Shown here piece after piece: positions 8,436 to 17,771 of a stretch of 64,000 nt of DNA. How positions within the stretch are numbered: the first letter of the stretch is position 1; the number at the start of each line of letters is the position of its first letter. Source of the stretch: Muribaculaceae bacterium (GTDB lineage Bacteria; Bacteroidota; Bacteroidia; Bacteroidales; Muribaculaceae). The DNA lies in the NCBI GenBank assembly GCA_014867205.1, contig WGUO01000020.1:1-64000 (forward strand), written 5' to 3'. Position numbers and translations under genes: made by a program. The notes below the pieces were generated by a model that saw only the letters and a program-made list of their open reading frames with translations, did not search any database and had not been told where the DNA came from.

Positions 8436-11400
8436 ATGAAGAATGTAAACGACACTATGCTGAGCCGCCTCTATCTGAAGGACACGGCATTCCAGGACCT
8501 GATGCAGAACCGGATATTCAGCATCCTGCTGATAGCGACCCCCTATGACGCGTTCATGCTTGAGGAGGATGGCCGCGTCGAGGAGCAGGTCTATAACGAG
8601 TATGTTGCGCTTAATCTGTCGTCGGCGCCGCGCTTCACCAAGGTCGCCAACTACGAGGAGGCATATGCCGAACTCGCCAAGAAGAACTACGACCTGATCA
8701 TAGCGATGCCTGGAGTGGATGTCAGCGAGACATTCCGCGAGGCGGTGAAGATCGACGAGATGTATCCCGACATTCCGTTCGTGGTGCTGACGCCCTTCAG
8801 CAACGAGGTGCGGCGGCGCATCGCCAACGAGGACCTGCGCGGCGTCGACTACGTTTTCTCATGGCTCGGCAATGTCGACCTGATAGTGGCGATCATCAAA
8901 CTGATCGAGGACAAGATGAACGCCGACTATGACATAAACAAGATAGGTGTGCAGGCGATACTCTTTGTCGAGGACTCGATACGGTTCTACAGCTCGATAC
9001 TTCCCTATCTCTTCAAGTTCCTGCTCAAGCAGTCGATGGTATTCTCGACCGAGGCCCTCAACGACCACGAGAAGATGCTGCGCATGCGTGGCCGCTGCAA
9101 GGTACTCGTGGCGCGCGACTACGAGGAGGCCACCGCCCTTGTCGACAAATATGGGGACAACATAATGGGCCTCGTGACCGACGGTCGTTTTCCCCGCAAC
9201 GGCGAGAAAGACCCGGACGCCGGCATGGCACTGGCGGAATATCTGCACAAGCGCCGTCCCCACGCTCCGGCCATAATGGAGAGCGCAGAGACCGAGAACC
9301 GTCAGAAGGCCGAGGGGGCCGGATACGTGTTCATCGACAAGAACTCTAAGACACTCCCCATAGACCTGCGCAAGGCGGTGTCGTTCATGTTCGGATTCGG
9401 CGATTTCATAGTCCAGTATCCTGGCAACGGGCGCGAGCTGATGCGCATACGCAACCTTAAGGAACTTCAGCACAAGATTTTCGAGATACCCGACGATTTG
9501 CTTCACTTCTATTGCAGCGACAACAGCATAAGCCGCTGGCTCTACTCGCGGGCACTCTTCCCGATAGCCGACTACCTGCGTCAGTTCGAGTTTATCGACA
9601 TGGAGGATGCCCCGATGGTCCGCAAGCTGGTGTTCGAGTGTATCGTGCGCTACCGGCGCATGAAGAACCGTGGCGTTGTGGCCGTATTCAACAAGGACAG
9701 TTACGACGACTACAGCAACTTCGCCCGTATCGGCCAGGGCTCAATGGGAGGCAAGGGACGCGGCCTGGCCTTTATCGACCAGATAATAAAGCGGCATCCC
9801 GAATGTGAGAACTTCGACGGGGTGCAGATCACGATACCGCACACACTGGTTGTATGCACCGATATCTTCGACGAGTTCATGGACCGCAACAACCTTTATC
9901 CGACGGCCCTCTCGAACCTGCCCGACGACGAGATACTGCGTCAATTCCTGGAGGCGGAGTTTCCCGAGGAGGTCAAGGCTGACCTGGCAGCATTCTTCAA
10001 GGTTGTCAGGCGCCCGCTGGCAGTGCGCAGCTCGTCGCTGATCGAGGACTCACACTACCAGCCGTTCGCCGGCATATACAGCACATACATGGTGCCCTAC
10101 GGCGATGACGAGGAGGCGCGTGTCAATATGCTGTGCGATGCCGTCAAGGCTGTCTACGCGTCGGTATTCTTCGCCGACTCCAAGGCATATATGAACGCCA
10201 CGAGCAATGTCATAGACCAGGAGAAAATGGCTGTGATACTGCAGGAAATGGCCGGAGAAGACCATGGAGGCTTCTATTATCCCAACTTCTCAGGCGTCGG
10301 CCGCTCGCTCAACTATTATCCTGTAGGCGACGAGAAGAGCGAGGAGGGAGTCGTGGAGGTAGCCGCCGGACTCGGATCATATATAGTGGATGGCGGAAAG
10401 GCGCTCCGTTTCTCGCCGGCGCACCCCGACAAAGTGCTCCAGACCTCGACACTTGATCTGGCACTGCGGGACACGCAGACCTGTCTGCACGCTCTGCCCG
10501 TAGAGAACCAGACGATATATAACTTCACACCCGACGACACATTCAACATAGTCAAGGTGCCGGTAGCCGACGCATTCAAGACCGGGGCACTCAAATACCT
10601 CGTGTCGACATTCGATATCAACGACCGCATGATACGCGACAATGAGTTCGGACCGGGCCGCAAGGTGGTGACGTTCGCCAATGTGCTCAAGCATGGCGCA
10701 TTTCCGCTCGCCGAGGTCTCGAACTTCATGCTCACCACCGGCCAGTATGAGATGGGGCGCCCGGTCGAGATCGAGTTCGCGGGCAAGATATTCCCAAAGC
10801 CCGACGAGCAGGGGCGCAAGGGCATAATATACTGGCTGCAGATACGCCCGATAGTCGACCAGAAAGAGATGCTCGACGACTCGATAACCGAGGTCGACGA
10901 CCGTGATGTCATAATAAGGTCAGATGCTGCCCTGGGCCACGGCATGATGGATGGAGTGCGGCATCTGGTGTATGTGAAGCCGGATAAGTTCGACACCCTT
11001 CGCACGCGCGAGATCGCGGCCGAGGTCGGGGAGGTCAACGAGAAGATGACGGCGGCCGGCGAGCCATATGTGCTGATAGGGCCGGGCCGGTGGGGCACCT
11101 CCGACCCGTCGCTCGGCATACCCGTGCGCTGGGCGCAGATAGCCGGCGCAAGAGTCATTGCCGAGTCGGCATTGCCAGGATTCAGGATAGAGCCGTCGCA
11201 AGGCACTCATTTCTTCCAGAACCTGACATCGTTCGGCACAGGCTATTTTACCATTGACCCCAATGGCGGTAACGGTTATATCGACATGGATTTTCTTGAG
11301 TCCTTGGCCGCCGAGGCCGAGACCGAATTCCTGAGGATAATACGGTTTGACGACCCGTTGACCATAGCCATTAACGGGCGCAAGTCTAAAGGCGTGGTGT

Positions 11401-11438
11401 TCAAGAACAAACTTACTCATAAAACTGAGGAACAGTAA
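8436..11438 (+). CDS. PEP-synthase-like protein with N-terminal receiver-like domains
   Basis: A 1000-aa protein. Residues about 25-165 and 168-325 look like two response-regulator receiver folds; the second has FVEDS near its first strand and LVTDGRF with a candidate phospho-acceptor Asp. Residues about 430-800 match the pyruvate phosphate dikinase/PEP synthase ATP-binding domain (GQGSMGGKGRGLAF, VRSSSLIEDSHYQPFAGIY, EVAAGLGSYIVDGGKALRFSP). The C-terminus contains LIGPGRWGTSDPSLGIPV. I do not see the phospho-histidine swivelling domain (GG-TSHAA type) nor the PEP-binding TIM barrel, so it is unlikely to make PEP by itself even though homologues are often labelled PEP synthase. It lies 8 bp before a coiled-coil gene. 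Its role is unknown, possibly signalling or phosphotransfer. Confidence 0.8.
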   Translation: MKNVNDTMLSRLYLKDTAFQDLMQNRIFSILLIATPYDAFMLEEDGRVEEQVYNEYVALNLSSAPRFTKVANYEEAYAELAKKNYDLIIAMPGVDVSETFREAVKIDEMYPDIPFVVLTPFSNEVRRRIANEDLRGVDYVFSWLGNVDLIVAIIKLIEDKMNADYDINKIGVQAILFVEDSIRFYSSILPYLFKFLLKQSMVFSTEALNDHEKMLRMRGRCKVLVARDYEEATALVDKYGDNIMGLVTDGRFPRNGEKDPDAGMALAEYLHKRRPHAPAIMESAETENRQKAEGAGYVFIDKNSKTLPIDLRKAVSFMFGFGDFIVQYPGNGRELMRIRNLKELQHKIFEIPDDLLHFYCSDNSISRWLYSRALFPIADYLRQFEFIDMEDAPMVRKLVFECIVRYRRMKNRGVVAVFNKDSYDDYSNFARIGQGSMGGKGRGLAFIDQIIKRHPECENFDGVQITIPHTLVVCTDIFDEFMDRNNLYPTALSNLPDDEILRQFLEAEFPEEVKADLAAFFKVVRRPLAVRSSSLIEDSHYQPFAGIYSTYMVPYGDDEEARVNMLCDAVKAVYASVFFADSKAYMNATSNVIDQEKMAVILQEMAGEDHGGFYYPNFSGVGRSLNYYPVGDEKSEEGVVEVAAGLGSYIVDGGKALRFSPAHPDKVLQTSTLDLALRDTQTCLHALPVENQTIYNFTPDDTFNIVKVPVADAFKTGALKYLVSTFDINDRMIRDNEFGPGRKVVTFANVLKHGAFPLAEVSNFMLTTGQYEMGRPVEIEFAGKIFPKPDEQGRKGIIYWLQIRPIVDQKEMLDDSITEVDDRDVIIRSDAALGHGMMDGVRHLVYVKPDKFDTLRTREIAAEVGEVNEKMTAAGEPYVLIGPGRWGTSDPSLGIPVRWAQIAGARVIAESALPGFRIEPSQGTHFFQNLTSFGTGYFTIDPNGGNGYIDMDFLESLAAEAETEFLRIIRFDDPLTIAINGRKSKGVVFKNKLTHKTEEQ

Positions 11439-11500
11439 AAGCGAAGATGGGTTATTCGGCATGGAGTATATGGTGCCATCCGCGTCGCGCGGCGAGGATG

Positions 11501-12007
11501 ATGGAGGGCCTCGAGACGAATGTGTCTGAGAGTTCGGCCCTGTGTGCCGAAAACGCAGCTCTGAGGGAAGAACTGGAACGGTTCCGCAAGACAGAGGCTG
11601 TCGCCATGCAGGAACGTGACAAGGTCCGCGAGGAGAATGAACGGCTTACGCAAGAGAAAGCCGACCTTGCGGCCCAGAATGCAATGCTTGGACAACGTGT
11701 CTCGGATCTCGAGAGGGAACTGTCAGGTGTCGTCGCCGAACTGGAGGAATATCGCGACCTTGACAGCCGTCTCCGTGAGTTCGAGGAGTTGCTGACCAGG
11801 GCCGAGGATATGAAGAGACGCTACGAGGAGCGCATTGCCCGGTTGCGCGCCCGGATCAAAGAGATGAAAACGGCTTCCGGAGACAGGAATCCGGAAGCCG
11901 ATGAACTTACTGTGATAGATATGAGGAGCGCGTCTGAGACGAGCCACGCTCCTGAGGAGCCGGAGGAAGACACAGAGCCTGACTGGCTCGAGCAACTTCC
12001 CGACTAA
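11501..12007 (+). CDS. coiled-coil protein of unknown function
   Basis: Not recognised. From the Met at 11501 it is about 168 aa; an upstream in-frame ATG at 11447 would add 18 basic, unlikely residues. Residues from about 12 to 130 are almost pure heptad-rich charged helix (AALREELERFRKT, KVREENERLTQEK, RRYEERIARLRARIKEM), so a long coiled coil is expected. The tail is acidic and ends PDWLEQLPD. It follows the PEP-synthase-like gene closely and is convergent with miaB, leaving only about 20 bp between stops. It may be a partner of the upstream protein, but that is inference from position only. Confidence 0.7.
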   Translation: MEGLETNVSESSALCAENAALREELERFRKTEAVAMQERDKVREENERLTQEKADLAAQNAMLGQRVSDLERELSGVVAELEEYRDLDSRLREFEELLTRAEDMKRRYEERIARLRARIKEMKTASGDRNPEADELTVIDMRSASETSHAPEEPEEDTEPDWLEQLPD

Positions 12008-12026
12008 GGCCTCATTGCAAAAATTT

Positions 12027-13409
12027 TTATATTGGTAAGAGCAGTTCGCCGCGCAGTGTCGCCGACGATGCGTCAGTGACGAGCACGCGCACAAAATCGC
12101 CCGGGTTGACACCGCGGCGCGCGAAAACGACCACCTTGTTCTGTGACGTGCGGCCGAAGAACTCGTTCGGGTCGCGTTTGGATGGACCCTCTACGAGCAC
12201 ATCGAACTCACGGCCGATGTCGCGGCGGTTGCTCTCGAGCGACAGTTCGTTCTGAAGCGCGATCATGCGGTTGAGACGGTCAATCTTCACTTCCTCGGGC
12301 ACATTGTCTTTCATCTCGCGCGAGGCGAGAGTGCCGGGACGCTCCGAATACTTGAACATGAATGCGGAGTCGAATCCGGCCTCACGCATCAGGGACAGCG
12401 TTTCCTCGAAATCCTGCTCAGACTCGTTGTAGAAGCCGGTGAACATGTCGGTCGAGAGGCCTGCGTCAGGCAGAATGCGCCGTATTGCCGCCACGCGGTC
12501 GAGATACCACTCGCGGGTATACTTTCGGTTCATGTTCTTAAGGACCGAATTGCTGCCGCTCTGCACAGGGAGATGGATATGCCGGGCCAGATTGGGATGC
12601 GCTGCGATTACCTCGAGAGTGCGGTCGCTCATGTCCTTGGGATGAGATGTGGTGAAGCGGATACGCATGTCGGGGGCAGCCTCCGCCACCATGGCGAGCA
12701 GAGCCGGGAAATCGACCACCGTGCCTGTGCCGGCATCCTGATAGCGGTAACTGTTGACATTCTGGCCCAGGAGGGTGGCTTCCTTGTATCCTCGGCCGCG
12801 CAGGTCGGCGAGTTCCTTAAGAATGCTTTGCGGTTCTCGCGAGCGTTCGCGGCCGCGGGTATATGGCACGATGCAATACGAGCAGAAATTATTGCAGCCG
12901 CGCATAATCGAGATGAAGCCGCCCACGGCCCCGGCACCGCCGAGACGGCGGGGAACGACATTACGATAGGTCTCGGTGGTCGACAGGTCGATGTTGATTG
13001 CCGGCTCGCCGGTCTCGGCCGCCGCCACCAGGTTGGGAATGTCGAGATAAGCGTCTGGACCGGCCACAAGATCGACGCCATGATTCTTGATGAGGTCATT
13101 CTTGAGACGCTCGGCCATGCAGCCGATTACGCCGATTATGATGTTGCGGCCCGATTTGCGTCGAAGCGCGTTCCAGTATGCGAGTCGAGAGAAAATCTTC
13201 TGCTCTGCATTGTCGCGTATCGAACAGGTGTTTAGCAGCACTGCGGCAGCCTCCGAATCGTTATCCGTAGGCTCATATCCGGCAAGCGCCATCTGGGCGG
13301 CCACGACCTCCGAATCAGCCACGTTCATCTGGCATCCGTAAGTCTCAATGCGCACTTTTTTTGAGTCTGTGCACTTTTTTTCGGTATCTGGTAAAAAAAA
13401 TAGGCTCAT
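12027..13409 (-). CDS. miaB: tRNA-2-methylthio-N6-dimethylallyladenosine37 synthase
   Basis: A 460-aa radical-SAM methylthiotransferase that adds the 2-methylthio group to i6A37 in tRNAs reading UNN codons. The N-terminal UPF0004 domain has the cluster ligands C26 (ETYGCQMN), C62 (LLNTCSIR) and C97 (GVIGCMAE). The radical-SAM CxxxCxxC is C172, C176, C179 (RGCNNFCSYC). The TRAM domain is at the C-terminus. NTCSIRDNAEQK separates it from the MtaB paralogue at 49185. The first 15 residues are extra; a start slightly downstream is possible. The gene stands alone between two plus-strand genes. Confidence 0.95.
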   Translation of the reverse strand: MSLFFLPDTEKKCTDSKKVRIETYGCQMNVADSEVVAAQMALAGYEPTDNDSEAAAVLLNTCSIRDNAEQKIFSRLAYWNALRRKSGRNIIIGVIGCMAERLKNDLIKNHGVDLVAGPDAYLDIPNLVAAAETGEPAINIDLSTTETYRNVVPRRLGGAGAVGGFISIMRGCNNFCSYCIVPYTRGRERSREPQSILKELADLRGRGYKEATLLGQNVNSYRYQDAGTGTVVDFPALLAMVAEAAPDMRIRFTTSHPKDMSDRTLEVIAAHPNLARHIHLPVQSGSNSVLKNMNRKYTREWYLDRVAAIRRILPDAGLSTDMFTGFYNESEQDFEETLSLMREAGFDSAFMFKYSERPGTLASREMKDNVPEEVKIDRLNRMIALQNELSLESNRRDIGREFDVLVEGPSKRDPNEFFGRTSQNKVVVFARRGVNPGDFVRVLVTDASSATLRGELLLPI

Positions 13410-13435
13410 TTTTAGACTTTATTGCATATTATTAT

Positions 13436-13443
13436 TAAATTTG
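13436..13443 (+). promoter_or_regulatory. promoter -7 element of CoA transferase
   Basis: TAAATTTG matches TAnnTTTG, with a weaker TTTAG at about 13411-13415 in the -33 position. The predicted leader to the ATG at 13477 is about 27 nt. Confidence 0.55.
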
Positions 13444-13476
13444 TGCAAAATTACCATTTAAATCTAAACGTTACAA

Positions 13477-14982
13477 ATGAGCATTCCATTTATTTCAGCA
13501 GAAGAGGCTGCAAGCGTGATAAAAAATGGCGATAATGTCGCGACATCAGGTTTCACGGCCTCCGGAACGCCAAAGGTAGTAACGGTGGCATTGGCCGAAA
13601 AGGCCAAGGCCCTCCATGAAAAAGGCGAACCATTTAAAATCAATCTCTTCACAGGCGCGTCGACCAATGACCATGTCGACGGCGAGTTGTCACGAGCCGA
13701 TGCAATCGGCGTGCGTGTGCCTTACCAGAGCCACAAGGACAGCCGCAAGCTGGTCAACAGCGGCGGCATCAACTATGCGGACCTTCACCTGAGCCACCTC
13801 TCGCAGGACATGCGTTATGGTTTCTATGGCGACATAGATGTGGCCATAATCGAGGCTACAGAGATGAGCCCCAGCGGCGACATAATACTCGGCGCCGGAC
13901 TCGGCATGACCCCGACTATCGCGCAGATGGCCAAGAAAGTCATCATCGAGTACAGCTCGTATTACCACAATTCTTTCCGTGGATTCCACGACAACTACAT
14001 TCCTCTGGATCCTCCTCACCGTCGCGAGATACCCATCTACAAGCCGAGCGACCGCATCGGCAGCCCGATCCTGAAGATTGACCCGAAGAAGATTATAGGA
14101 GTCGTGCCCTCGAACGCATCGGAGAGCATAGCGCCCTTCACCGCCCCCGACGAGCTGACCACGAAGATCGGCAACAACATCTGCGACTTCCTCGCAGCCG
14201 AGCTCCGCAGCGGCAAGATACCCAAGGAATTCCTCCCGATTCAGTCGGGCGTGGGCAACGTCGCCAACGCCGTGCTCTACGGTCTGGGCGAGAATCCGGA
14301 GATTCCCCAGTTCGAGATGTACACTGAGGTTATCCAGGATGCCGTGATGAAACTGATGGAGGAGGGCAAGTGTAAGTTCGCGTCGACCTGCGCGCTGACA
14401 TTCAGCGACGACGCTATGCTCCGCTTCATGGACAACATTGACTTCTTCCGCGACAAGGTCGTGATGCGTCCGGGCGAGATATCGAACCATCCCGAGGTTG
14501 TGCGCCGTCTCGGCCTGATCGCCATGAACACCGCCCTCGAGGCCGACATATTCGGCAATGTCAACTCGACACATGTGCTCGGCACCAAGATGATGAACGG
14601 CATCGGCGGCTCGGCCGACTTCAGCCGCAACGCATATCTGTCGATCTTCTCCTGCCCGTCTATCCAGAAGGGAGGCAAGATCTCTACATTCGTGCCGATG
14701 GTCTCGCATGTTGACCACAGCGAGCACTCAGTGAAGATACTTGCCACCGAGCAGGGCGTAGCCGACCTCCGCGGCAAGGATCCCCGCCAGCGCGCCGAGT
14801 GCATCATCGAGAACTGCGTACACCCGATGTACAAGGAAATCATGTGGGACTATCTGAAGCTTGCAGCCAAGAACGGAGGCCACACTCCGCACTATCTGCC
14901 TGCTGCCTTCGCTCTCCACGAGGCATTCATCGAGACCGGTGACATGCAGAACGCAGACTTCAGCCGCTTCGACGAGCGTTGA
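13477..14982 (+). CDS. acetyl-CoA hydrolase/transferase family protein (probable succinate CoA transferase)
   Basis: A 501-aa class I CoA transferase of the Cat1/SCACT type, which exchanges CoA between acyl-CoA and carboxylates such as succinate or acetate. The predicted catalytic Glu is E284 in MYTEVIQDA. The oxyanion and CoA-binding glycines are in GIGGSADFSRNAYLS near residue 385. The full length matches the family. In Bacteroidales such enzymes serve the succinate-propionate fermentation route, but acetate versus succinate specificity cannot be decided here. It is monocistronic, with its own promoter and a strong terminator. Confidence 0.88.
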   Translation: MSIPFISAEEAASVIKNGDNVATSGFTASGTPKVVTVALAEKAKALHEKGEPFKINLFTGASTNDHVDGELSRADAIGVRVPYQSHKDSRKLVNSGGINYADLHLSHLSQDMRYGFYGDIDVAIIEATEMSPSGDIILGAGLGMTPTIAQMAKKVIIEYSSYYHNSFRGFHDNYIPLDPPHRREIPIYKPSDRIGSPILKIDPKKIIGVVPSNASESIAPFTAPDELTTKIGNNICDFLAAELRSGKIPKEFLPIQSGVGNVANAVLYGLGENPEIPQFEMYTEVIQDAVMKLMEEGKCKFASTCALTFSDDAMLRFMDNIDFFRDKVVMRPGEISNHPEVVRRLGLIAMNTALEADIFGNVNSTHVLGTKMMNGIGGSADFSRNAYLSIFSCPSIQKGGKISTFVPMVSHVDHSEHSVKILATEQGVADLRGKDPRQRAECIIENCVHPMYKEIMWDYLKLAAKNGGHTPHYLPAAFALHEAFIETGDMQNADFSRFDER

Positions 14983-14992
14983 TTAATAATCA

Positions 14993-15044
14993 CCCATAAA
15001 TAAATAAGCCGCGCAATCAGTTGCGCGGCTTATTTATTTATGGG
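14993..15044. terminator. bidirectional terminator
   Basis: Perfect 24-bp arms (CCCATAAATAAATAAGCC then GCGCAA, loop TCAG) with A-rich and T-rich outer arms. It ends the plus-strand CoA transferase and the minus-strand gene that stops at 15062. Confidence 0.9.
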
Positions 15045-15061
15045 CTTTATTATTGGTTCTC

Positions 15062-16405
15062 TTAGCGTACCATCAGTTTGGCTGCCGAGCCGTCGCTGTA
15101 GCGAACGATCACGAGGCCTTTGGTGTCCTTCGTCACCTTACGGCCCTGCATGTCATAGCGGGCGACTTCATGGCGCTCTGCAGTCATGTCAGACTCTATG
15201 CCCTCCACAGCGTTGGGGGCTGCTGTGAAGTTGAGGCCAATCTCGATGTTGGTGGTGCCGTTGATCACCTCGACGAGCGATGCGGCAATGCCCGGAATCA
15301 TAGGTGCGAACGAGGCCATTGTCTCGTCACCGCTCTGGGCCATCATGTCGGCAAGAGCCTGCACGAGCTCGGCGTTGCTGAGCAGGGGAACCACGTTATT
15401 CTGGAGCAGCGGAAGCAGTACATCCTCACCGATATATACAGTCAGGTTGTTGTCGGCCTTCGCATAGCCCATGGGAACGCCCTCGCTCATCATCGGGGCA
15501 AGCTGTGCAATCACATTGCCCAGGATATTATTGATGTCAATGCCGAATGTCGGGTCATTCTCGAGGGCTCGTACCTTGGCGGTGTCTGCCACCTTGATTG
15601 CAGCGGGGTCAAGGAAGAGGCGGAACTGGTCGTCGCCGCTGACCACGTACTGGGCAAGGTTACGCGGGCTTGTGACTGTCTGGCCCTCGTCGACCAGAGT
15701 TGCCATAAGGTTGCCGTCGTCAGCGAATTCAACGCTCTTGAAGGCCTCGGGGAGAACCTGAAGCACAGAGAGGGTGCCGTCATCAATCATAGGCAGCGAG
15801 ACCACGAGCTGGAGCAGCGTCTCCATCGGTAGCTCGAAACCCTCCATCACGGCCAGCGACTTGTCTGAGGTCCATACGATATGTGCGGGTGTCGAGAGGA
15901 TTTCGGTACCATCCTCAGACAATGCATAGGGAGTGGTGTTCCATAGCCCGACGAGAGTCTTGTTCTCGAGTTCCGGATCCGTAATCGCCATGTCGAAGGT
16001 GTTCGGGGTCAGTTTGGCGGAATAACTGAAGGTCAGGTATTCTGTAAACGCGCTGCCCTCGAATGTGTATGTGTCGTTGCCATGGTCCTTAAGTTCCACG
16101 TTGAGGATGATGAGGGGAGAGCCGGGGAGCACACCGGGGCCGGCTACAGTCTGCTTCAGGTCCTCGGGGATGCCGGGAATCTCACTGAGGTCGAATGAGC
16201 TGCTGAGAGCCACGGTCGCCGTCTTCAGGTCGGCAGACGGGGTAAACTTCACGGTCTTGCCATACATCGGGGCATTGTTGTAGGTCAGGGTAAGGCCGTT
16301 GAGCTGATCATAAGTTTTCTCGGTGATTGCGCCCTGCATGTCAAGGGCACCGAGACTGCCGGCGGCCAGCATGAGGACTGCGGCAGAGATTGTAGATTTT
16401 TTCAT
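15062..16405 (-). CDS. secreted protein, DUF4925-like, with sorting-tail-like C-terminus
   Basis: A 447-aa exported protein. It starts MKKSTISAAVLMLAAGSLGA, a clear signal peptide. The N-terminal half (YDQLNGLTLTYNNAPMYGK, ATVALSSSFDLS) resembles the Bacteroidetes DUF4925/calycin-like lipocalin-type repeats. The last about 35 residues (RYDMQGRKVTK, KGLVIVRYSDGSAAKLMVR) resemble the tails of surface proteins of this phylum (type IX-like sorting or lipidation domains). It is alone, downstream of the tonB gene but separated by a terminator at 16515-16542. The function is unknown; the family call is moderate. Confidence 0.65.
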   Translation of the reverse strand: MKKSTISAAVLMLAAGSLGALDMQGAITEKTYDQLNGLTLTYNNAPMYGKTVKFTPSADLKTATVALSSSFDLSEIPGIPEDLKQTVAGPGVLPGSPLIILNVELKDHGNDTYTFEGSAFTEYLTFSYSAKLTPNTFDMAITDPELENKTLVGLWNTTPYALSEDGTEILSTPAHIVWTSDKSLAVMEGFELPMETLLQLVVSLPMIDDGTLSVLQVLPEAFKSVEFADDGNLMATLVDEGQTVTSPRNLAQYVVSGDDQFRLFLDPAAIKVADTAKVRALENDPTFGIDINNILGNVIAQLAPMMSEGVPMGYAKADNNLTVYIGEDVLLPLLQNNVVPLLSNAELVQALADMMAQSGDETMASFAPMIPGIAASLVEVINGTTNIEIGLNFTAAPNAVEGIESDMTAERHEVARYDMQGRKVTKDTKGLVIVRYSDGSAAKLMVR

Positions 16406-16514
16406 AGTGAAAAAGTTGTTATATTTAAAAACCGGACAAAGGTAGCAATAATAAACGAGAGGTAATGCCCCGGGGTATCGATATGACCAATAATAGCCGA
16501 AAGTGAAAACAAAA

Positions 16515-16542
16515 AGCGGCGCGTCGGATATGACGTGCCGCT
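16515..16542 (-). terminator. terminator after tonB gene
   Basis: On the minus strand AGCGGCACGTC, a 6-base loop, GACGCGCCGCT, then TTTTG. It ends the pdxJ-exbB-exbD-tonB transcript. Confidence 0.75.
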
Positions 16543-16561
16543 ATGAATAGGATTATCCCTG

Positions 16562-17317
16562 TTATCTTGGGGTGATTGTGAAGGTGAGGGTCCCGGAAGC
16601 TGAGGGTGTGTCCTTGTCCTCGCTCCAGCGGGCACCACGGGCAGCCCTCTCGCAGGCGCGGAGAATGGTGCCGGAGGCTTTGCCTGACTTGCTTCGGGCG
16701 GTGGCCTTGGTGACATGGCCGGCGGAGTCGATTGTGACGCGGACCTCCACCACCACCTTGTTCTGGAGTTCGACGCTTGGCTTGGGACATCCCTTGAACG
16801 TGCGTCCCGAGATGCTGCCTGATATTCCTACGCCAGTTCCGCCGGCACCCGAGGTGCCTGAGGTTCCGGAACTGGAGCCGTTCTTAGCGCTGAACTTGTT
16901 GGCCATCTTGTCGGTGACGCGCTTGCGCTCCTCGTTGGTCTTGGGCGGCTCGGTGGCCTTTACGGGACTCTCCTTATGCTGTGTCACCGGTTTCTCTACT
17001 GGGGGAGCGGGGGCCGGATTCTTGCCGGGCACCACAAGCTTGGTGTTCTGTTCGGGTGCCGGTTCGGGCTCACCCTTGAAAGCGGGCGCCGGGGCATCCT
17101 GCACAGTCGCATTCTCTTCACCGAGATCCTCGAGGATTTCCGGCTCGATAAAGAGTTCCTCCTCTGTGTCAGGCTCAATCTCGGGAGTAGAGGCCGAGGC
17201 GAGCCGGGCGCGGTCGAACGTCATTCCCCCTGTGAACAGAAAGAGCAGCAGGAGCAGGGCGACCGCGAAGGTCACGGCGGCGGCTATTATGGAGTCTTTC
17301 TTCTTTTGTTGACTCAT
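16562..17317 (-). CDS. TonB/TolA-family energy-transducing protein
   Basis: A 251-aa protein with one N-terminal membrane anchor (IIAAAVTFAVALLLLLFLF, about 10-28), a long Pro/Glu/Lys-rich periplasmic stretch (about 45-140), a Gly/Ser-rich linker (SSSGTSGTSGAGGTGVG) and a C-terminal TonB-like domain with VVEVRVTIDSAGHV and GTLTFTITPR. Fourth gene in pdxJ-exbB-exbD-tonB order, 4 bp after exbD. It is expected to span the periplasm and use the proton-motive force captured by ExbB/ExbD. Whether it serves TonB receptors or envelope integrity (TolA role) is not decided. Confidence 0.82.
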   Translation of the reverse strand: MSQQKKKDSIIAAAVTFAVALLLLLFLFTGGMTFDRARLASASTPEIEPDTEEELFIEPEILEDLGEENATVQDAPAPAFKGEPEPAPEQNTKLVVPGKNPAPAPPVEKPVTQHKESPVKATEPPKTNEERKRVTDKMANKFSAKNGSSSGTSGTSGAGGTGVGISGSISGRTFKGCPKPSVELQNKVVVEVRVTIDSAGHVTKATARSKSGKASGTILRACERAARGARWSEDKDTPSASGTLTFTITPR

Positions 17318-17321
17318 GGAT

Positions 17322-17768
17322 TCAGTTCTGTGTTTCCTGCTGGCGCGCCCGTGTGGAGAGCACCATCTTCATTTTATTTCTGGCAGCCATGTCGAGCACG
17401 CGCACCACTTTCCCGTAGTCGACCACGGAATCTGCATAGAGCGCGATGGCGCGGGTCGAGTCAGCACGCTGTATTCCGGTCAGCTCGACCTCGAGGACCT
17501 CGAACGATACGGGCTTGGGCGTGTTGAGCATGCCGGTCGAGTCATTTCGGTCCGCCACGAGATAGAGGTTGTCGGATGCGTCGATATAGACCTCGGTGAC
17601 CGGTTTGGTCGAGGTCTGCTCGCTGCTCTGGGGCAGGTTCACGTCAATTGCCGCCGGGAAAATTATGGTCGATGTGACCATGAAGAAAATCAGCAGCAGG
17701 AATATCACGTCGGTCATCGACGACATCGAGAATGTGTCGAGCGACTGGAAATTTCTCTTTAGGGCCAT
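17322..17768 (-). CDS. exbD: ExbD/TolR family biopolymer transport protein
   Basis: A 148-aa inner-membrane protein with one N-terminal membrane span (SSMTDVIFLLLIFFMVTSTII, residues about 15-35) that contains the functional Asp (MTDVIF), followed by a periplasmic domain. It works with ExbB as the proton-driven motor for the TonB-like protein encoded next. Spacing to exbB is 3 bp and to tonB 4 bp, so the three are one transcriptional unit. Confidence 0.9.
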   Translation of the reverse strand: MALKRNFQSLDTFSMSSMTDVIFLLLIFFMVTSTIIFPAAIDVNLPQSSEQTSTKPVTEVYIDASDNLYLVADRNDSTGMLNTPKPVSFEVLEVELTGIQRADSTRAIALYADSVVDYGKVVRVLDMAARNKMKMVLSTRARQQETQN

Positions 17769-17771
17769 GGC

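Noticed and set aside
13690..14727. 345-aa open frame antisense to the CoA transferase
   Set aside because: A frame shadow of a GC-rich gene with strong codon bias; no family pattern, and the plus-strand enzyme is complete.
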